64,000 nucleotides of DNA. Origin: an uncultured Bacilli bacterium (GTDB lineage: Bacteria > Bacillota_I > Bacilli_A > RFN20 > CAG-826). A program made the position numbers and the translations under genes. The stretch is from positions 124,001 through 188,000 of the forward strand of contig CAKPBC010000003.1 of the NCBI GenBank assembly GCA_934140155.1. The letters run 5' to 3'. Positions 1-8,814 of the stretch are shown here, piece by piece (positions within the stretch are counted from its first letter, which is position 1; the number at the start of each line of letters is the position of its first letter). The notes below the pieces were generated by a model. That model was not told the origin of the DNA. It was given only the letters and a program-made list of their open reading frames with translations, and did no database searches.

Positions 1-1765
1 AACTGTAACTATTCATAAAGATGGTTCGTTAAGTGTTCAAGATGAAGGTCGTGGTATTCCAGTTGGTATCAATAAAGATACTGGTAAAAGAGCTATTGAA
101 TTAGTATTTACTGAATTACACGCTGGTGGTAAGTTCTCTGATAAAGCTTATACAACAAGTGCTGGTTTACATGGTGTTGGTGCATCTGTCACTAATGCAT
201 TAAGTGAATGGCTAGAATGCACAGTATGTACAAAAGGTGAACAATATTATATAAAATTTGCTAATGGCGGTAAGATTGTTGAACCATTAAAACTAATTGG
301 TCGCACTAATCGTCATGGTACTTTGGTTCGTTTTAAACCTGATGCCACTGTATTTTCTACTGTGGATTTTAAATGGGATACTATATATAACCATTTGCAA
401 GAATCGGCATTTTTATTAAAAACTGTTCATTTTATCTTAAAAGATGAAAGAACTGGTGAATCGGTTGAATTCCATTATGAAAATGGTTTACAAGAATATG
501 TTGGTATTTTAAATGCTAATAATACCCCATTATCTCCAGTTATTGATTTTGAAGATAATACATCGCATATCAAAATGGATATTGCCTTCCAATATTGTTC
601 GGGTTATTACGATGAAAGAATTTATTCTTATGTTAATAATGTTCGTACTCGTGATGGAGGTACACACGAAACTGGCTTTAGAACTGGTATCACACGTGCT
701 GTAAATGATTATGCTACGAATAACAATTTGTTACGTGGAAAAATCAAATTAGAAGGTAGCGATATTCGTGAAGGTATTACTGCGATTATTTCTTTAAAAA
801 TTCCTGAAGATCAACTAGAATTTGAAGGACAAACAAAAGGAAAATTAGGTACTCCAGAAGCCTTACAATTAGTTAATAACTTTGTATATTCACAATTTAC
901 TTATTACTTAAGTGAAAATAAAGAATTTGCGGTTACTTTAATTAAAAAATGTATTGATGCTCAAAACGCTCGTATTGCTTCTCGTAAAGCAAAAGAAGAA
1001 GCACGTAACACTAATAAAAAATTAAAAAATGAAGTTATTTTATCTGGTAAATTAACTCCACCTCAATCAAAAGATTTTTCTAAAAATGAATTATTTATCG
1101 TTGAGGGTGATTCCGCTGGTGGTACGGCTAAATCTGGTCGTGACCGTATGCATCAAGGTGTTTTACCTCTCAGAGGTAAACCATTAAATACTGATACAGT
1201 TGCGATGGATAAAATGCTTAAAAATGAAGAATTTGCTACTTTAATTAATACTATTGGTGCTGGATATGGTCAAGGATTTGATATTAGTGATATTCATTAT
1301 GATAAAATTATTATCATGACCGATGCTGATACCGATGGTGCTCATATTCAAACTTTATTACTTACTTTCTTTTATCATTATATGCGTCCTTTAATTACTA
1401 CCGGACACGTTTATATTGCTGTTCCACCTCTTTATGGTGTTTCTAAAGAAACCAAAGATAAACAAAAAGTTATGGAATATGCTTGGGATGATGAATCTTT
1501 AGATAAAGCTAAACAAAAGGTTGGCGCTGGATATAAAATCCAACGTTATAAAGGTCTTGGTGAAATGTCCGCAGAACAACTCTGGGACACCACTATGAAT
1601 CCTAAAACTCGTACTTTAATTCGTGTAAATATTGAAGATCCATTACTAGTTGAATACCGTGTTGGCGTCTTAATGGGTAAAGATACTGATGTTCGTAAGA
1701 AATGGGTCGAAGAAAATGTTGACTTTAATGTCGATGATGAATTTATGAAGGAGGTTAGACGTTAA
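1..1765 (+). CDS. parE: DNA topoisomerase IV subunit B (ParE), 5' end cut by window edge
   Basis: ATPase subunit of topoisomerase IV, which decatenates daughter chromosomes together with ParC. The reading frame is open from base 2, so roughly the first 60-70 residues lie outside the window; 587 residues are visible. The visible part opens inside the GHKL ATPase domain (DEGRGIPVG) and continues through the transducer domain. The TOPRIM domain follows, with EGDSAGGTAKSGRDR, PLRGKPLN and the acidic DADTDGAH motif. The stop overlaps the parC start by one base (TAATG), and the parC SD (AAGGAGG) lies inside the last codons, so the two are translationally coupled. ParE is preferred over GyrB because the partner gene is clearly ParC-like and immediately adjacent. 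Confidence 0.93.
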   Translation, partial: TVTIHKDGSLSVQDEGRGIPVGINKDTGKRAIELVFTELHAGGKFSDKAYTTSAGLHGVGASVTNALSEWLECTVCTKGEQYYIKFANGGKIVEPLKLIGRTNRHGTLVRFKPDATVFSTVDFKWDTIYNHLQESAFLLKTVHFILKDERTGESVEFHYENGLQEYVGILNANNTPLSPVIDFEDNTSHIKMDIAFQYCSGYYDERIYSYVNNVRTRDGGTHETGFRTGITRAVNDYATNNNLLRGKIKLEGSDIREGITAIISLKIPEDQLEFEGQTKGKLGTPEALQLVNNFVYSQFTYYLSENKEFAVTLIKKCIDAQNARIASRKAKEEARNTNKKLKNEVILSGKLTPPQSKDFSKNELFIVEGDSAGGTAKSGRDRMHQGVLPLRGKPLNTDTVAMDKMLKNEEFATLINTIGAGYGQGFDISDIHYDKIIIMTDADTDGAHIQTLLLTFFYHYMRPLITTGHVYIAVPPLYGVSKETKDKQKVMEYAWDDESLDKAKQKVGAGYKIQRYKGLGEMSAEQLWDTTMNPKTRTLIRVNIEDPLLVEYRVGVLMGKDTDVRKKWVEENVDFNVDDEFMKEVRR

Positions 1766-4371
1766 TGGCTAAGAAAAAAGTAGTAGAACAAGAAGTAATT
1801 AACGAAAACATTCAAGATTCTCCTTTAGAATTTGTCATGGGTGATCGCTTTGCTACATACGCTAAATACGTTATTCAAGATCGTGCTATCCCTGATGTTC
1901 GTGATGGCTTAAAACCTGTTCAACGTCGTATAATTTATTCTATGTATCTAGAAGGTAATACATTTAATAAACCAACAAGAAAATGCGCACACGCAGTTGG
2001 TAATGTTATGGGTAAATTTCACCCTCATGGTGATACATCTATTTATTCGGCATTAGCAAGAATGTCACAAGAATGGAAAGTTCGTCTTCCTTTGATTGAC
2101 TTCCAAGGAAATAATGGCTCTATCGATGGTGATAGTCCTGCGGCTTATCGTTATACTGAAGCGCGTTTATCAGAAGTTGCCAATGAATTAATTCGTGATT
2201 TAGATAAACAAACTGTTGATATGCAATTAACGTTCGATGATACTAATCTAGAACCAATTGTTTTACCAGCTCGTTTCCCAAACTTACTTGTAAATGGTAG
2301 TGAAGGTATTGCTGTTGCAGTTGCAACTGATATTCCACCTCACAATTTACGTGAAGTAATAGATGCGACAATATATGGCTTATCGCATAAAAACTTTACT
2401 AATGAAGACTTAATGCAATTTATTAAAGGACCTGACTTCCCAACCGGAGGTATCGTTTATAAAGGAGAAGGACTTACTTCCATTTATAAAACTGGTAAAG
2501 GTCGTATTGAAGTCGTATCAAGAACAGAAACTCTTACTGATGATAAAAACATCAATCAAATTATTGTCACTGAGATTCCATATGGCATTTTAAAATCGGA
2601 TATCGTTGTTGAAATTGATCATTTATGTCATGATAAAGCCGTTGATGGCTTATTAGAAGTTCGTGATGAATCTGATCGTAAAGGACTTCGAATTGCTATT
2701 GACTTAAGAAAAGATGCTAAGATTGATATTGTCTTAAATTATTTGTTAAATAAAACTAAACTTCGTGCTTCCTATAGCGCGAATATGGTCGCCATTGTGG
2801 ATGGTAGACCAAAAACATTGGATTTAAAATCATTTATTAATGCCTATGTTGCCCACCAAGTTGATGTTATTACCCGTCGTTCTAAATTTGATTTAGAAAA
2901 ACAAACTAATCGTTTACATATATTGGAAGGCTTAATTAAAGCAATTTCTGTTGTAGATGAAGTAGTGCGTATTATTCGTGGATCTAAAGATAAAGCTGAT
3001 TCTAAGCATAATTTAATGGATAAGTTTAAATTCTCTGATGCACAAGCTGAAGCTATCGTTAATTTGCAACTTTATAAATTATCTAATACGGATATTACCA
3101 CATTTATTAATGAAAAGAATGCGTTAGAAGCCTCAATTAAAGAATTAAATGAAATACTTGCCGATGAACGTAAACTACATAAAGTCATTATCAAAGATTT
3201 AAAAGCGATAGCGGATAAATATGGGGATGACCGTCGTACATCTATTGAAGAAAAAGGCGAAACAATCACTATTAATAAACGTGATTTAATTGCTAAAGAA
3301 GATTGTTATGTCGTTGTTACTAAAGATGGTTATGTTAAGCGTTCTTCCTTAAAATCACAAAAATCTAGTGATGGTTCATTACCAGGTATTAAAAACGGCG
3401 ATGTGTTGATGGGATATCGTGTATTAACTACCCTTGACTATTTATTATGCTTCACAAATAAAGGTAATTATTGTTTTGTCCCAGTTCATGAAATTCCAGA
3501 AACCAAATGGAAAGATGAAGGTAAACATATTTCAAGCATTGTTAAATTAGGTAGCGATGAAAAGATTATTCGTGTTATTGCGGTATCTAAGTTCCGTGAT
3601 GACTTAAGTATTGGTCTTATTTCTCGTTTAGGTCAAATTAAAAAGACTATGCTTAATGAATTTGAAACAACTAGATATGCACGTCCATTAGGTTGTATGC
3701 GTTTATTACGAGATGATGAAGTAGTTGATGCAGTTATTTTATCAGGAAATAGTGATATTGCCATTTTCTCTAGCCAAGGTAATGTTTCATTCTATAATGA
3801 AAATGAGATTGTTCCAACAGGAATTAGAACAAGTGGTGTTAAGGCAATGTCATTAAGAAATGGTGATCAAGTCGTTAGAATGTATGCGATGATGCCAGAA
3901 GAAAAAGCTAAATTTATTCTATTTACCGATCATGGCACCGAACGAATATTTGATTCTTCGTATTTGACTTTAACTGCACGTTTAGGAAAATTACAAAATT
4001 CTTTCAAATGTTTCAAGTCAGATCCACAAAACTTAGTCTATGCTAAGAAGATTGTTAAAGGTCTTGATAACGTTAACATCAACTTAGTACTTGATAATCG
4101 TGATATCTTAAATGTTAATATTACCGATTTTAAACCTACTCCAAGTGATAAATACGCTAAGAAGAACATGGATGAATTAAGTGATAAAAATACTATCGTC
4201 GATGGATATATTGATTATATTGAATATGTCGATGATGAATTTAAAGCATTAAAAGGTAAAACTAAACTCCCAGAAATGAAAATGAGCCACGTAGAAGAAG
4301 AACCACAAGATGAAGAAGATTCATCTAATGGCTATGAGCAAATTTCTATTTTTGATGATTTAGGAGATTAA
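1765..4371 (+). CDS. parC: DNA topoisomerase IV subunit A (ParC)
   Basis: Breakage-reunion subunit of topoisomerase IV. The 868-residue protein carries the winged-helix region with the quinolone-determining stretch HPHGDTSIYSALARMSQ (about residues 86-102) and the catalytic Tyr at about 130 in AAYRYTEARLS. ATDIPPHNL follows, then a long coiled coil and a degenerate beta-propeller C-terminal domain. I see no canonical GyrA-box (QRRGGKG), and the NNGSIDGD context is ParC-like, which favours ParC over GyrA. The acidic tail after about residue 840 (EEEPQDEEDSS) is unremarkable. It is co-transcribed with parE and followed by a strong intrinsic terminator. Confidence 0.93.
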   Translation: MAKKKVVEQEVINENIQDSPLEFVMGDRFATYAKYVIQDRAIPDVRDGLKPVQRRIIYSMYLEGNTFNKPTRKCAHAVGNVMGKFHPHGDTSIYSALARMSQEWKVRLPLIDFQGNNGSIDGDSPAAYRYTEARLSEVANELIRDLDKQTVDMQLTFDDTNLEPIVLPARFPNLLVNGSEGIAVAVATDIPPHNLREVIDATIYGLSHKNFTNEDLMQFIKGPDFPTGGIVYKGEGLTSIYKTGKGRIEVVSRTETLTDDKNINQIIVTEIPYGILKSDIVVEIDHLCHDKAVDGLLEVRDESDRKGLRIAIDLRKDAKIDIVLNYLLNKTKLRASYSANMVAIVDGRPKTLDLKSFINAYVAHQVDVITRRSKFDLEKQTNRLHILEGLIKAISVVDEVVRIIRGSKDKADSKHNLMDKFKFSDAQAEAIVNLQLYKLSNTDITTFINEKNALEASIKELNEILADERKLHKVIIKDLKAIADKYGDDRRTSIEEKGETITINKRDLIAKEDCYVVVTKDGYVKRSSLKSQKSSDGSLPGIKNGDVLMGYRVLTTLDYLLCFTNKGNYCFVPVHEIPETKWKDEGKHISSIVKLGSDEKIIRVIAVSKFRDDLSIGLISRLGQIKKTMLNEFETTRYARPLGCMRLLRDDEVVDAVILSGNSDIAIFSSQGNVSFYNENEIVPTGIRTSGVKAMSLRNGDQVVRMYAMMPEEKAKFILFTDHGTERIFDSSYLTLTARLGKLQNSFKCFKSDPQNLVYAKKIVKGLDNVNINLVLDNRDILNVNITDFKPTPSDKYAKKNMDELSDKNTIVDGYIDYIEYVDDEFKALKGKTKLPEMKMSHVEEEPQDEEDSSNGYEQISIFDDLGD

Positions 4372-4394
4372 TTATATTTATAATTAGAAACAAA

Positions 4395-4430
4395 AATAGC
4401 GTTAAGACCAATTCTTAACGTTATTTTTTT
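4395..4430 (+). terminator. Intrinsic terminator of parE-parC
   Basis: A 13-bp stem (AATAGCGTTAAGA with TCTTAACGTTATT, one G-U pair) with a 5-nt loop is followed by a run of seven T. It lies 24 nt after the parC stop and between convergent genes, so it may also serve sigK from the other side, although the A-run there is weaker. Confidence 0.9.
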
Positions 4431-4441
4431 AATTAAAAGCA

Positions 4442-5140
4442 CTAAAAGTCTTTATTATGTAATTTAAATTCTGCTAGTAATTTAGTTAAAGCTCTTTTTT
4501 CTATTCTTGAAACATAAGATCTTGATATTTTATACTTTTTAGCAATTTCTCTTTGGGTTAGTTCTTCATTGTTATTTAAGCCATACCTTAAGCTAATAAT
4601 CATAAGTTCACGCTCGTCTAACACTCTTAAATATTCTTTTAATAAACTTAGCTTATGTGTTTTATCAATTTGCTCAGGGATAGAGATATCGCCATCATCA
4701 AGAGTTTCTATAATTGTTATTTCGCTACCATCCTTATCAGTACCAATTGCTTCATAGATGGACATATCTTTAGAATACTTTTTGTTTGATCTAATTGCCA
4801 TTAATATTTCATTTTCAATGCATCTAGCGGCATAGGTAGCTAGTTTAACTTTTTTTTCTAAAGAATAAGTATCAATAGCTTTAATTAGCCCAATAGTGCC
4901 AATGGAAATTAAATCTTCATTAGATTCATCGGTGTTATCATACTTTTTAGCAATGTGTGCAACGAGACGCAGATTATGCTCAATTAGCTTAATTCTTGCT
5001 TCTTCATGGGTATCCTTGTTAAATAATTGATTAATACAAATATTCTCTTCTTCATCACTTAATTTTTCTTTAAATACACCATTATTAATAAAACCAACTA
5101 AAAACTTAAAATTAAATAATAAATCAAATAAGAAATTCAT
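4442..5140 (-). CDS. sigK: RNA polymerase sporulation sigma factor sigma-K, pro-form
   Basis: Late mother-cell sigma factor, 232 residues. Region 2 carries EHNLRLVAHIAKKYDN, GTIGLIKAIDTYS and KLATYAARCIENEIL. Region 4 ends with LTQREIAKKYKISRSYVS and RIEKRALTKL, which are sigma-K signatures rather than sigma-E, -F or -G. The N-terminus (MNFLFDLLFNFKFLVG) is hydrophobic and aligns with the Bacillus pro-sequence; by analogy cleavage falls after Gly16, before FINNGVF. The gene is one intact ORF with no skin-like interruption. Genes for the processing machinery (SpoIVFB, SpoIVFA, SpoIVB) lie elsewhere in this window. The SD is AGGTGA just before the start. It converges on parC. Confidence 0.93.
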   Translation of the reverse strand: MNFLFDLLFNFKFLVGFINNGVFKEKLSDEEENICINQLFNKDTHEEARIKLIEHNLRLVAHIAKKYDNTDESNEDLISIGTIGLIKAIDTYSLEKKVKLATYAARCIENEILMAIRSNKKYSKDMSIYEAIGTDKDGSEITIIETLDDGDISIPEQIDKTHKLSLLKEYLRVLDERELMIISLRYGLNNNEELTQREIAKKYKISRSYVSRIEKRALTKLLAEFKLHNKDF

Positions 5141-5244
5141 TTTTTCACCTATTTAAACTTATGCTTAAAAAATTGCTTTATGATTTATAAAGTGGTAATT
5201 TTTTTATCAAATTTGTTAAATTTACTATCTTATATCTTTAATTA

Positions 5245-5262
5245 TTAGTTTATTTAAACTAA
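5245..5262. promoter_or_regulatory. Inverted repeat upstream of yqeG (possible operator)
   Basis: TTAGTTTA-TT-TAAACTAA is an 8-bp perfect inverted repeat with a 2-nt spacer. It sits about 12 nt before the yqeG SD (AAGGAG) in the divergent sigK-yqeG intergenic region. The TTAGT...ACTAA arms resemble FapR-type sites, but the spacing and centre differ, so the cognate regulator is unknown. Confidence 0.3.
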
Positions 5263-5286
5263 AATAATAAAAAGGAGCGTGATATT

Positions 5287-5808
5287 ATGTTTGAAAAGTA
5301 TATCCCTGATGCATATGCAAAAAGTATATTTGATGTTGATATCAACTTTTTTATCAAGCATAATTTTAAAACTGTTCTAGTTGATTTAGATAACACTCTT
5401 GATAGTTATAAAGCAAACTCTCCTTCAACACGTGTAATCATGTTAAAAGAAGCATTAGCAACTCATAATATTGAGATGATTATTATTTCTAATAACAAAG
5501 AAAGACGTGTTAATCCTTACGCTAGTAAATTAGGAGTGCGTTATTTGTTTTCAACCCGTAAGCCATTTACTAAGCGACTTTTAAAGTTTATGAATGAAAA
5601 CAATATTTCTAAAAATGAAACGATTGTTGTTGGTGATCAATTAGTAACTGATGTAAGAATGGCAAAGAAAGCAAAAATATTTTGTTTATTATGTGATCCA
5701 ATTGTAAAAGAAGACCAGTGGACAACACATTTTAATCGTTTGATTGATCGACCAATTCGTCGTCATTTGAAAAAACATAAATTATTAAAAAGCTGGGAGG
5801 TAATTTAA
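5287..5808 (+). CDS. yqeG: YqeG family HAD-type phosphatase
   Basis: HAD superfamily IIIA protein of 173 residues. The nucleophile motif is VDLDNTLDSYKAN near residue 35, followed by motif II ISNNKE and motif III VGDQLVTDVRMAKKAK with the conserved Asp. Length and motifs match the Firmicutes YqeG family, whose substrate is not settled. It is the first gene of a tight yqeG-yqeH-yhbY-nadD/yqeK operon (1-nt gap to yqeH), the arrangement found in Bacillus, which suggests a link to ribosome assembly. A strong SD AAGGAG precedes the ATG. Confidence 0.88.
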   Translation: MFEKYIPDAYAKSIFDVDINFFIKHNFKTVLVDLDNTLDSYKANSPSTRVIMLKEALATHNIEMIIISNNKERRVNPYASKLGVRYLFSTRKPFTKRLLKFMNENNISKNETIVVGDQLVTDVRMAKKAKIFCLLCDPIVKEDQWTTHFNRLIDRPIRRHLKKHKLLKSWEVI

Positions 5809-5809
5809 T

Positions 5810-6928
5810 ATGGTGACTAAACAAAGTAAAGATGTTCGTATTTGTGAAGGATGCGGTGAGGTATTACAGTTTACTGATCCACGCAAACCTGGTTATATAC
5901 CAGAAGAAGTGTATAAACGTAATACGATGAATTTATGCCGTCGTTGTTTTAGAATGCAACATTATAGTGAAGACAATACTGATTTTATGCCATCAGATAC
6001 ATTAACTAAGATTCTTTATGATGCTAAAAGGAAAAAAGCAGTGTTTGCTTATGTTGTTGACTTATTTAATTTAGAAGCAACTTTTAATGATTCTGTTAAT
6101 GCGGCGATTAAAGGTTCGACAGTTATTTTACTTGCTAATAAGCGCGATGTCTTACCAAAATCTTTTAAAGATGATGATATTTGTAATTATATTTATAAAA
6201 GAGCAAAAGAAGCAGGCTTAATTGCTAAAGAAGTCATTATTATGTCAGCTAGAAAGAACTATAATATTGACCAAGTTCGTAATGCTTTTAATAAATATGC
6301 TTATGATAAAGATATTTACGTAATTGGTGCTTCATCATCAGGAAAATCAACATTTATTAATAAGTTTATTAAAAACTATGTTAATATTACTAATCGTCCT
6401 ATTACAACATCTTGTTATCCAGGTACAACTAGTAGAGTAATATCTATTCCTATTGGTACCCGTGAGACAATATTTGACACTCCAGGTATTGATGTATCAC
6501 ATTCAATGATTTCTATCGTTGAAAAAGATATTATTAAACTAATTACCCCAACTAAAGAGATTAAACCTATTACTTTCCAAATGAATAAAGGAAATATGTT
6601 TATGATTGGTAATTTAGCGCGTGTCGAATTAGTAGATGGCCCTCGTACAGGATTTACTATTTATTGCGCAAATGGAATTGATATTCATCGCGGACGTATT
6701 GATAAAGTAAGCGATTTAGAAAAATCGCTTATTGCTAAAAAGAAGATTAAACCAATAAGTGAGACTAGCGGTAAATTAGTTGCTAGAACAATTAATGAAA
6801 CTAATGATACAAGACAAGACATTATAATATCTGGCTTATGCTGGATATCATATAAAGGTAATAAACAAAAAATTAAAGTTTATGCCCCTAAAATCATCGA
6901 TGTATCACATCGTGATGCCAAATTTTAA
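5810..6928 (+). CDS. yqeH: Ribosome biogenesis GTPase YqeH
   Basis: Circularly permuted GTPase needed for 30S subunit assembly; 372 residues. A four-Cys zinc motif opens the protein (CEGCGEV near residue 13 and LCRRCF near residue 42). The G motifs then appear in permuted order: NKRD (G4), SA (G5-like), GASSSGKST (G1/P-loop) and DTPG (G3). A C-terminal RNA-binding-like domain follows. It overlaps the end of the yqeG transcript with a GGAGG SD inside the previous gene and lies 18 nt before yhbY. Confidence 0.93.
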   Translation: MVTKQSKDVRICEGCGEVLQFTDPRKPGYIPEEVYKRNTMNLCRRCFRMQHYSEDNTDFMPSDTLTKILYDAKRKKAVFAYVVDLFNLEATFNDSVNAAIKGSTVILLANKRDVLPKSFKDDDICNYIYKRAKEAGLIAKEVIIMSARKNYNIDQVRNAFNKYAYDKDIYVIGASSSGKSTFINKFIKNYVNITNRPITTSCYPGTTSRVISIPIGTRETIFDTPGIDVSHSMISIVEKDIIKLITPTKEIKPITFQMNKGNMFMIGNLARVELVDGPRTGFTIYCANGIDIHRGRIDKVSDLEKSLIAKKKIKPISETSGKLVARTINETNDTRQDIIISGLCWISYKGNKQKIKVYAPKIIDVSHRDAKF

Positions 6929-6946
6929 AGAAGTGAGAGTAAAAAT

Positions 6947-7240
6947 ATGTTAACACAAAAACAAAAAAGACAATTAAAATCAATTGCTATGACCGAAAAT
7001 GCTTTATATCAAATTGGAAAGAATGAAATTAGCGATAATACTATTGATATGCTAGACAAGGCTTTAACCGCTCGTGAACTAGTTAAAATCAGTGTTTTAA
7101 ATACTGTAGTTAGTCCAATTCGTGAACTTGCCTTAGATTTAGCGGGCGCCTTAAAAGCAGAAGTAGTGCAAATCATTGGACATATGATTGTCTTGTACCG
7201 TAAAAATCCTAATAAAACAATTATTGAATTAGGTAAATAA
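6947..7240 (+). CDS. yhbY: YhbY/YqeI family RNA-binding protein (CRM domain)
   Basis: 97-residue CRM-domain protein of the YhbY family, associated with pre-50S particles in bacteria. The N-terminal LTQKQKRQLKSIA and the later QIGKNEIS and RELVKISVLN segments are typical, although the GxxG-type loop is here written as IGKN. It sits between yqeH and nadD as in Bacillus, with an SD (GAAGTGAG) upstream and only one base before the next start, so it is very likely co-expressed with both ribosome and NAD genes. Confidence 0.88.
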   Translation: MLTQKQKRQLKSIAMTENALYQIGKNEISDNTIDMLDKALTARELVKISVLNTVVSPIRELALDLAGALKAEVVQIIGHMIVLYRKNPNKTIIELGK

Positions 7241-7241
7241 A

Positions 7242-8333
7242 ATGAGTCGTATATTAATTTTTGGTGGAAGTTTTGATCCTATTCATAATGGCCATATTAA
7301 AGTAGCTAACAAAGTTAAGAAGAACCTACAAATAGATAAGGTCTATTTTGAACTTGCGGCCTCGCCTCGTTGGAAAACACCTAATGTAAGTTCTAAAGAT
7401 CGCTTAAATATGCTAAAACTCGCTATTGAAGGTATTAAAGGCTTTGATATTGATACTTATGAATTAGATTCTAATAAAGAGATTAATTATTCTATTGATA
7501 CAGTTAAGTATTTTAAGAATAAGTTTCCTAATGATGAGATATTTTTTCTTATTGGTTACGATCAGGTTAATAAGTTGCATGATTGGTATAAAATTGATGA
7601 ACTTGCTAGTCTTGCTCATTTAGTAGCCTATAATCGTAAAGATAATCAAAAGCTTAATGAAGAAAATATTATTAAGTATCATGTCCAAATAGTAGAAGGG
7701 CCATATTACAATATCTCTTCAACAAGGGTAAGAAATTTTAAATCTATAGAAGTAAATAAGAATGTTTTAAGATATATGCTTGATAATCGCTTATATTACG
7801 CCTCTAAGGCTCAAAGCTTTCTAAGCATTCATCGATATGACCACTCTATAGAAGTCGCTCTACTAGCCTTAGAAATAGCCAAATCAAACAAATTAAATAA
7901 ACTCAATGTATTTAAAGCAGCTTTACTTCATGATATCGGCAAAGATATAAAAGAAGAAGAGTCTTTAAAGATAATGCAAACTTATTTTAAAGAGTATATG
8001 GATTTACCGCATTATGCTTATCACCAGTTTGTTGGCTCTTATTTAGCAAAAAAAGAATTTGGTGTTTCTAATATTGGAATAATAGAAGCGATTAAATATC
8101 ATTGTACTGGTAACTCTAATATGGGAAATATTGCTAAAGTAGTTTATGCATCTGATAAGATTGAGCCTACTAGAGGATTTGATTCATCTATGATTATTAA
8201 AGGATGCATGGAAAACTATGAGACGGGATTTATAAAAGTACTAGAAGCAAATAGAGAATACTTACTAAGCAAGAACGCAAACATCAATGATAAGCTAACA
8301 AATGCCTGTATGAGTTATTATTTAAACAAATAG
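7242..8333 (+). CDS. nadD: NadD-YqeK fusion: nicotinate-nucleotide adenylyltransferase with HD-domain hydrolase
   Basis: Two enzymes in one 363-residue chain. Residues 1 to about 185 are a complete NadD nucleotidyltransferase: GGSFDPIHNGH near the start and SSTRVRN as the ISSTxxR motif. NadD makes NaAD from NaMN. Residues about 190-363 are a YqeK HD phosphohydrolase (diadenosine-tetraphosphatase family): RYDHSIEVA, ALLHDIGKD and a later YHCTGN. In Bacillus these are adjacent separate genes; fused forms are known from mycoplasmas. There is no internal stop or SD at the junction, so the fusion looks real. It ends the operon and is followed by a terminator. Confidence 0.93.
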   Translation: MSRILIFGGSFDPIHNGHIKVANKVKKNLQIDKVYFELAASPRWKTPNVSSKDRLNMLKLAIEGIKGFDIDTYELDSNKEINYSIDTVKYFKNKFPNDEIFFLIGYDQVNKLHDWYKIDELASLAHLVAYNRKDNQKLNEENIIKYHVQIVEGPYYNISSTRVRNFKSIEVNKNVLRYMLDNRLYYASKAQSFLSIHRYDHSIEVALLALEIAKSNKLNKLNVFKAALLHDIGKDIKEEESLKIMQTYFKEYMDLPHYAYHQFVGSYLAKKEFGVSNIGIIEAIKYHCTGNSNMGNIAKVVYASDKIEPTRGFDSSMIIKGCMENYETGFIKVLEANREYLLSKNANINDKLTNACMSYYLNK

Positions 8334-8354
8334 TTTATAAGTTAATATAATACT

Positions 8355-8390
8355 AAGTCATTACTAAGTAGTAGTGGCTTTTTTATTTTG
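8355..8390 (+). terminator. Intrinsic terminator of the yqeG-nadD/yqeK operon
   Basis: AAGTCATTACT pairs with AGTAGTGGCTT (11 bp, two G-U pairs), followed by TTTTTTATTTTG. It lies 21 nt after the nadD/yqeK stop. Confidence 0.85.
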
Positions 8391-8756
8391 TATTAGTAAA
8401 TTATTTTATAACCTAAAAATAGTAGTAGTTAAATTAATTTCTTAAATAGTAGGCTTTCTATTAAGTGATAAGATTGTTGCTTAAGTATATTAGTAAAGAT
8501 TATTTGATTACTGATATAACGAAATTAAGCATCAATAATATTTAAGTATTTACACTATGATAAATTCTATTAGAAGTAGTTAATTTGATGAGTACTGACA
8601 AAGTTTTACAAAAAAAGCGCCTTATTTTCTTAGTAATAGCACTTCGCATAATGTATATTATGTTAACCAAAAAGGTTAAAAAGCACGATTATATCGACAC
8701 TTTGATTTTCAAATAAGTTTGATATAATCGCTGAAAACTAAACTTTTCCACATAAT
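8391..8756. other. Gene-free structured region between nadD/yqeK and the PemK-like gene
   Basis: No convincing coding region is present. The right half holds stacked inverted repeats: CATAAT-GTAT-ATTATG (8647-8662), TTAACC-AAAAA-GGTTAA (8663-8679), and a long hairpin at 8682-8732. In the long hairpin CGATTATATC (8686-8695) pairs with GATATAATCG (8721-8730), and the stem extends inward through CACTTT/AAGTTT-like pairs. Read on the minus strand this hairpin is followed by TGCTTTTT, so it could be a terminator for the pemK transcript. Otherwise it could be a structured RNA or a remnant of a mobile element. The left half shows only A+T-rich sequence with a TAGTAGTTAAAT-like stretch near 8408. Confidence 0.4.
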
Positions 8757-8800
8757 TTATTTAACTATTTATTTACTAATTAACTACTAAATAACTACTA
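8757..8800 (-). repeat. Four phased 11-bp TAGTAG-type repeats downstream of pemK
   Basis: Read on the minus strand: TAGTAGTTATT, TAGTAGTTAAT, TAGTAAATAAA, TAGTTAAATAA, exactly in register over 44 bp, starting 14 nt after the pemK stop. The same 11-bp unit recurs after dinB and after xseB. Confidence 0.85.
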
Positions 8801-8814
8801 AAAGCGTATTTTAC

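Noticed and set aside
1..4371. Possibility that the first two genes are gyrB-gyrA
   Set aside because: The A subunit has ParC-type sequences (VIQDRAIPDVRDGLKP, NNGSIDGD, ATDIPPHNL) and no GyrA-box, so topoisomerase IV is preferred.
5156..5183. Sigma-E-like promoter for sigK (TCATAAA, 13-bp spacer, CATAAGTT on the minus strand)
   Set aside because: The fit to the consensus is partial, and the start site would fall on the SD, leaving almost no leader. Not strong enough to list.
8588..8716. A 42-residue plus-strand ORF with a hydrophobic stretch in the gene-free region near 8.6 kb
   Set aside because: No SD precedes its start, and it spans the inverted repeats at 8647-8716, whose structure better explains the sequence. 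Probably a chance frame.
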